From: Maridesulfovibrio sp.
Lineage (GTDB): Bacteria; Desulfobacterota; Desulfovibrionia; Desulfovibrionales; Desulfovibrionaceae
Direction: 5' to 3'
DNA length: 64,000 bases
Assembly: GCF_963678865.1 (NCBI RefSeq)
Contig: NZ_OY787459.1
Location: forward strand, 1,392,501-1,456,500
Of this stretch, positions 59,709 through 64,000 are shown one piece after another. Within the stretch, counting starts at the first letter, position 1, and each line of letters starts with the position of its first letter. The position numbers and the translations under genes are program-made. The notes beneath the pieces are model-generated. The model saw nothing but the letters and a program-made list of their open reading frames with translations, did not search any database and was not told the origin of the DNA.

Positions 59709-60761
59709 TTATCCCATTCTTCTTTGCAGCAGGATAAAATCTGCCACAGTCAGCATGGCCATGGCTTTAAGCACTGGAACTATTCGCGGTATGGCACAGA
59801 TATCATGCCTGCCCCCGATCTGTATTTCAGCAGCTTTGCCGTCACGGTCAACTGTCTGCTGCGGTTTACTGATGGACGGAATCGGCTTCACATATGCACG
59901 GACCACAATATCCTGTCCGCTGGAAATTCCGCCGAGTATGCCTCCTGCATTATTGCTGCTGAAACCGTTCTCGTCCATAAAATCATTGTTCTCGCTGCCA
60001 AGTGAGTCCGCTGCCTTGCATCCGGAACCGATTTCAACACCCTTTACCGCCCCAACGGACATGAGCGCATAAGCCAGACGGGCGTCAATCTTATCAAAAA
60101 CTGGTTCCCCGAGTCCGGCAGGAACCCCTTTTATGCATACTTCTACCACCCCACCAAGAGTGTCACCCTGTGAACGGACTTCCATAATTCGCTCTTCCCA
60201 GCGGGGAATCACATCTGGATCAGCGGAAAAAAAAGGCATTTCGTGAGCCTTTTCCGGGTGCTTCACTTCCCCATCAATCCCGCCGATACGCACTGTATAG
60301 GCCTGACAGGTTATGGACTGCTGGCGTAAAAACTCCTGAGCCACAGCCCCGCCGGTAACACGGGAAACCGTCTCGCGCCCGGATGAACGCCCGCCGCCAC
60401 GATAGTCGCGAAAGCCGTACTTGGCATCAAAAGTCAGGTCTGCGTGGCCGGGCCGGTACACATTCATAATTTTGGAATAGTCACGGGAACGCTGGTCGGT
60501 GTTCTCAATATGAAACCCGATGGAAGTCCCGGTGGTGCGGCCTTCAAAAACACCGGAAAGAATCCTGACCCGGTCAGCCTCTTTACGCGCAGTGGAAGCA
60601 ATGCCCTGTCCCGGTTTGCGGCGGTCCAGTTCCAGTTGAATGATTTCTTCACTAAGTTCTATCCCGGCCGGACAGCCGTCGACTACCCCGCCCAATCCGG
60701 GCCCGTGGGATTCCCCATAGGTAGTGACCTTGAAAATCTGACCGAATGTATTGCCGCTCAT
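59709..60761 (-). CDS. aroC: Chorismate synthase
   Basis: 350 residues. GESHGPGLGGVVDGCPAGI, RRKPGQG and RPGHADLTFDAKYGFRDYRGGGRSSGRET are the three family signatures, giving the FMN and EPSP-binding site. Last step of the shikimate pathway, feeding the pab genes in this window (chorismate to PABA). It starts 1 base after aroK, so the two are an operon. Confidence 0.97.
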   Translation of the reverse strand: MSGNTFGQIFKVTTYGESHGPGLGGVVDGCPAGIELSEEIIQLELDRRKPGQGIASTARKEADRVRILSGVFEGRTTGTSIGFHIENTDQRSRDYSKIMNVYRPGHADLTFDAKYGFRDYRGGGRSSGRETVSRVTGGAVAQEFLRQQSITCQAYTVRIGGIDGEVKHPEKAHEMPFFSADPDVIPRWEERIMEVRSQGDTLGGVVEVCIKGVPAGLGEPVFDKIDARLAYALMSVGAVKGVEIGSGCKAADSLGSENNDFMDENGFSSNNAGGILGGISSGQDIVVRAYVKPIPSISKPQQTVDRDGKAAEIQIGGRHDICAIPRIVPVLKAMAMLTVADFILLQRRMG

Positions 60762-60762
60762 A

Positions 60763-61293
60763 TTAATTCTCCCCTTTACTGATAGCTTGGTAACCCTCTA
60801 AAATCAGGTTAACCACTTCGTCAATTGTCCCGGCACCGTTAGCCACAAGAGTGGCGCAACCGGAATAAAGACCTTCCCGCGCCTCAAGCACTTCGCTGAT
60901 TTCTTCAACGATAGACTTTCCGGTAAGTGACGGGCGCTGATCGTGGTTTGGATCATTTTGTAAACGATTGGCGAGGGTCTGCACATCAGCTTTGATATAC
61001 ACTGTAAAATTTTTACTCAGCCGAGTCCTGTTCTCTTCCCGAACAACGATTCCGCCGCCGCAAGAGATGACCGCACCCTTCTTTTTTGTAAGTTCGTGAA
61101 GCACCTCTACCTCTAAATCACGGAAACCATCCCAGCCGTTCTGCTCAACGTAATCGGCTATTTCACAACCGGCCTTTTCCACCAGAACTTCATCACTGTC
61201 ATAAAACTCGTAACGCAACTTATCGGCAAGTTGTTTCCCCGCCGTAGTCTTACCACATGCACGGGGACCAATCAGATAAATATTGGGTACCAT
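60763..61293 (-). CDS. aroK: Shikimate kinase
   Basis: 176 residues. P-loop GPRACGKTTAGKQLAD, shikimate-binding DSDE and CGGGIVVREENR, and adenine-loop region QNDPNHDQRPSL. It phosphorylates shikimate in the same pathway as AroC. GGGAG lies four bases before the ATG. One base separates it from aroC, indicating cotranscription. Confidence 0.95.
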   Translation of the reverse strand: MVPNIYLIGPRACGKTTAGKQLADKLRYEFYDSDEVLVEKAGCEIADYVEQNGWDGFRDLEVEVLHELTKKKGAVISCGGGIVVREENRTRLSKNFTVYIKADVQTLANRLQNDPNHDQRPSLTGKSIVEEISEVLEAREGLYSGCATLVANGAGTIDEVVNLILEGYQAISKGEN

Positions 61294-61565
61294 AACTCTC
61301 CCGGTTAATAATCAGCTGTAAAAAATGTTTTATTTGTCAGGCACATTTAGTACAACCAGCAGTGTACATTGAATAATAAAATTTCCGGCTGGGGGATACA
61401 CGTTTTCGGATAGAATATACTACCGGACACGACCCGGTCTATACCGGAAAATTTTCATGAAAAGATAATCACAGGCAGGACTGTGAAGAAACGATCTGAT
61501 AAGCAGTCAGCGGATTGGGTTAATTAACCGGAAAAATAGCAGGCTTGTCAAGCCTTGGAGCTACC

Positions 61566-64000
61566 ATGGCCAGATACTCACAAAAAACGCATACTCTTAT
61601 TCTTGCAATACTACTTCTCTTTTTCGGAACAGTCACAAACTCCTCTGCAGAGACAGAAACCGAGACCCTGCTTAACATGGTCGAAACCCTCAATGCCGAC
61701 ATTCAGCGTCAAGGACAGGTGGTCACCGAGCTTAAGACCAATATTCCGACTCTGACCCGGAAATATGAAGCACATCTGCATAAAGCCGAAGTCCGACTGG
61801 ACCAACTGAAAATGCTGCGCGGAATGGCCAAACAGACCCCATGGTCCTATCGTACGGTTCTCATGCAACTTAATGATGTAGGCTCATATGTACGGCTGGC
61901 AAAATCAGATCTGCTCATCGAAAAAAACAGGCTGAAAAAAATCAAAATCGGATTCGATGTAATCAACGAAATCCATTTCAAAACTAAAATTACTGACAAG
62001 CAACTTAAGCAAAAACTTACCGAAACCAAAATTAAATATTTAGAAGTCCGCAATGACGCAGCAGAACTGAAAAAAATACTTGATGCAGAACTCGAAAAAT
62101 CGGACCAGCTGGTGGAGTATATCAAGCAGGCGACCAAGGTTACCGAAAAATTTTACGCAACAACTCTTAAAAATTTTTATTTTGAACCTAACCTCGTTCT
62201 GTTCTTTCCTCAGGCCTGGAAGGATACGGCATACTCATTTGAAGAATGGCAGGAAAGTTATACCAAATTTTACCACCCGCTCATTGTCTGGGTTGAATGG
62301 AGCAACTTTCTGCTTATAATGTGCTCCATTACCGTTCTATTATGGTGGATCCTGCGTACCATGGCAAAAAGAATGCTCTGCAGACCCATGTTCAACAGCC
62401 ACCGGATTTCGTATTACAACAAAGGTCTTTTTCTAATTTCTCTAGGCACGGCAATACTCCTTGCCCGGCAACTTACAATGTTCACCGCCAACCAGATCAC
62501 CGGCCTGATCTGGACCGAGGCCATAACGCTAGGCGCAATCATCTGCACCCGCAATTTTCTCTGGGCACGCGAAAAAGTCCGTCCTGCCCCGCTCATATAC
62601 ACCCCTATGTTCATACTCTGGAGCCTGATGGCAGCAGGCGATATAATGCATATGCTGACCTTGCCTGCGGAATGTATCTGCGTAGTCTGGTTTGTGCTCA
62701 GCCTCGCCGGATTGTGCGCCCTGCATTTAAACCGCAAAAGATATGTACTTCCGATCACACAGGCCACATCAAAGGCCAATAAAATCATACTCGGCTGCGG
62801 GGCGCTGGTTACTTTACTCGGCTTCGGCACACAGGCCATGATCCTGACCCAGATATGGTTCCTTTTTCTGGTGACCATGAAAATTTGTACGGCACTGAAA
62901 ACAATTATGATCACCGACCTGCCGCAGCCGGAAAACCTGCCGCCGGAAGACAGCCCGGAGCTGCATCAAACAGTCGAACAGGCATACAGGCAGGCTCAAC
63001 ACCACAACCAGATGGTTCAATTGTTCTACCCGCTTTCCATTTCAGTCATAGGATTCATATTCATAGGCTGGGCCACAGCTTATATGGGTGGTATTCCCTT
63101 TGCCCGTTTCATATTCCGCCACATGGATGTGAATATTGCCGGAGCGGATATATCGATAAAAAACATCTTCTACATAATGATCCTGTTTTTTGCGGCACGG
63201 CTGGCGCTTTTCTGGCTTAAATCGTTTGTCAACAACACCTCAATCAACGGACGGCGCATTGAGTCGGCACTGGCCCATACTCTGTCCACCATAGGGTCCT
63301 ATATAGTCTGGGTAGCCTTTCTGCTGGCATCGTTCTTTCTGCTGGGTATCCCCATGTCGGCACTCACATGGATCGCCAGCGGGCTGTCTATTGGTATTGG
63401 TTTCGGCATGAAGGATATTGTCAGCAACTTTGTCAGTGGACTGATAATCCTTTTCGGGGGCTCCATCAAAAAAGGTGACACCCTGCAGCATAAAAAAATC
63501 ATCGGCACGGTAGTCGATGTTTCAATCCGCAACACCACCATCAAAGCGCTGGACAACAGTATGATCATCATCCCCAACTCCAGCTTCCTGAAAGGTGAAA
63601 TCGTCAACCTGAACTATCAGGACACCCGCATCAGAGTGACTATACCGGTTACTCTTGTTCCCGGTTCCAAGGTCAAAAAAGCCAAAAAGACCATGCTCAA
63701 AGTGGTCAATAAACATCCTAATGTACTCAAAGATCCAGCCCCGAGCATCTTATTCAAACGGTTTGGCCAACTGGGCCTTGATTTTGAGATACTGTTCTGG
63801 GTCAGCCACTTTGAAGACAAATATCCCACGGAGTCTGACATTGTGGATGAACTGGACCAGAAATTTCAAAGCAAAAAAATCAAAGTTGCCTTTCGCAGTG
63901 TAAAGACCAAATACAAACCCAAGGGAGACGAGGCAGCCCAGATTGCAGCTCAGCGGGAAGAACTCAAAGAAAAAAGAAAACTTATCAGCAAGTGCTTCAG
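61566..64000 (+). CDS. Large MscS-family mechanosensitive channel, 5' part
   Basis: 811 residues are visible; the frame runs off the window end. Signal peptide 1-28 (ILLLFFGTVTNSSA), a periplasmic coiled-coil domain (about 30-205), then a run of membrane helices before the MscS core. The pore helix and after are GLSIGIGFGMKDIVSNFVSGLIILF, followed by the beta domain IGTVVDVSIRNTTIKALDNS. This is the MscK/YbdG-like large layout. GGAG precedes ATG 61566 by five bases. Should release solutes on osmotic downshock; ion selectivity and gating cannot be told from sequence. Confidence 0.9.
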   Translation, partial: MARYSQKTHTLILAILLLFFGTVTNSSAETETETLLNMVETLNADIQRQGQVVTELKTNIPTLTRKYEAHLHKAEVRLDQLKMLRGMAKQTPWSYRTVLMQLNDVGSYVRLAKSDLLIEKNRLKKIKIGFDVINEIHFKTKITDKQLKQKLTETKIKYLEVRNDAAELKKILDAELEKSDQLVEYIKQATKVTEKFYATTLKNFYFEPNLVLFFPQAWKDTAYSFEEWQESYTKFYHPLIVWVEWSNFLLIMCSITVLLWWILRTMAKRMLCRPMFNSHRISYYNKGLFLISLGTAILLARQLTMFTANQITGLIWTEAITLGAIICTRNFLWAREKVRPAPLIYTPMFILWSLMAAGDIMHMLTLPAECICVVWFVLSLAGLCALHLNRKRYVLPITQATSKANKIILGCGALVTLLGFGTQAMILTQIWFLFLVTMKICTALKTIMITDLPQPENLPPEDSPELHQTVEQAYRQAQHHNQMVQLFYPLSISVIGFIFIGWATAYMGGIPFARFIFRHMDVNIAGADISIKNIFYIMILFFAARLALFWLKSFVNNTSINGRRIESALAHTLSTIGSYIVWVAFLLASFFLLGIPMSALTWIASGLSIGIGFGMKDIVSNFVSGLIILFGGSIKKGDTLQHKKIIGTVVDVSIRNTTIKALDNSMIIIPNSSFLKGEIVNLNYQDTRIRVTIPVTLVPGSKVKKAKKTMLKVVNKHPNVLKDPAPSILFKRFGQLGLDFEILFWVSHFEDKYPTESDIVDELDQKFQSKKIKVAFRSVKTKYKPKGDEAAQIAAQREELKEKRKLISKCF

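Overview
The window looks like a chromosomal segment of a Gram-negative, motile, anaerobic deltaproteobacterium, most likely a Desulfovibrio/Maridesulfovibrio-type sulfate reducer. This is inferred from the mix of genes: a TtuA-like tRNA thiolase beside a MoaD/ThiS-like protein, LUD and UPF0280 proteins, a bifunctional ornithine-lipid synthase (OlsF type), many Cache/PAS sensor proteins, flagellin, and the rpmH-rnpA-yidD-yidC-jag-mnmE cluster. No 16S gene or other decisive marker is present, so the family-level placement is a guess. GC content appears to be in the mid-to-high 40s percent, with the most AT-rich coding stretch in the ATPase gene at 18.9-20.2 kb. Nearly all of the window is coding; no insertion sequence, integrase, prophage or CRISPR array was seen.

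Layout. 0-5.4 kb: signalling, with the end of an HD-GYP phosphodiesterase, a periplasmic binding protein overlapping a hybrid histidine kinase, a Zn-ribbon/molybdenum-carrier-like protein and an orphan HPt protein. 5.5-7.9 kb: a metal-responsive ArsR repressor with a clear promoter/operator, its Cu/Zn-type permease, and two unknown small genes. 7.9-9.7 kb: trpS, a site-2 protease and tRNA-Trp(CCA), in one orientation. 9.8-12.7 kb: a stand-alone receiver protein, then the TtuB-like/TtuA pair and a glycosyltransferase. 12.9-18.2 kb: a secreted phosphatidylserine-decarboxylase-like protein, a pabA-pabB-pabC folate operon and an aminotransferase. 18.3-20.2 kb: an AAA ATPase plus HNH nuclease pair matching the Septu (PtuAB) anti-phage architecture. 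20.3-24.5 kb: an RND efflux pump and its adaptor. 25.2-28.3 kb: isocitrate dehydrogenase and flagellin with a long structured upstream region that may encode a 6S-like RNA. 28.4-37.3 kb: a PAS histidine kinase, a lipoprotein NagZ, gmhA, a receiver protein, a LysE exporter and a chemoreceptor.

37.5-45 kb: asparagine synthetase, a zinc/manganese ABC transporter without its binding protein, an SGNH hydrolase, a threonine aldolase and OlsF. 45.6-49 kb: a TreZ-like GH13 protein that has lost its catalytic residues, next to an intact MalQ. 49-51 kb: a DksA/TraR zinc-finger protein and a pair of glycosyltransferase-like genes. 51-56.7 kb: the conserved mnmE-jag-yidC-yidD-rnpA-rpmH cluster, whose rnpA appears to start at a non-AUG codon and whose Jag carries a long Arg/Asn/Tyr repeat tail. 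57-61.3 kb: LUD and UPF0280 proteins, a thiamine-binding-type protein, a lipoprotein, and the aroK-aroC pair. 61.6 kb to the end: a large MscS-family channel that runs off the window.

Items most worth attention are the Septu-like pair, the apparently dead GH13 enzyme, the AUU-start rnpA, the structured RNA upstream of flagellin, and the TtuB-like protein that ends in Val-Gly rather than Gly-Gly.
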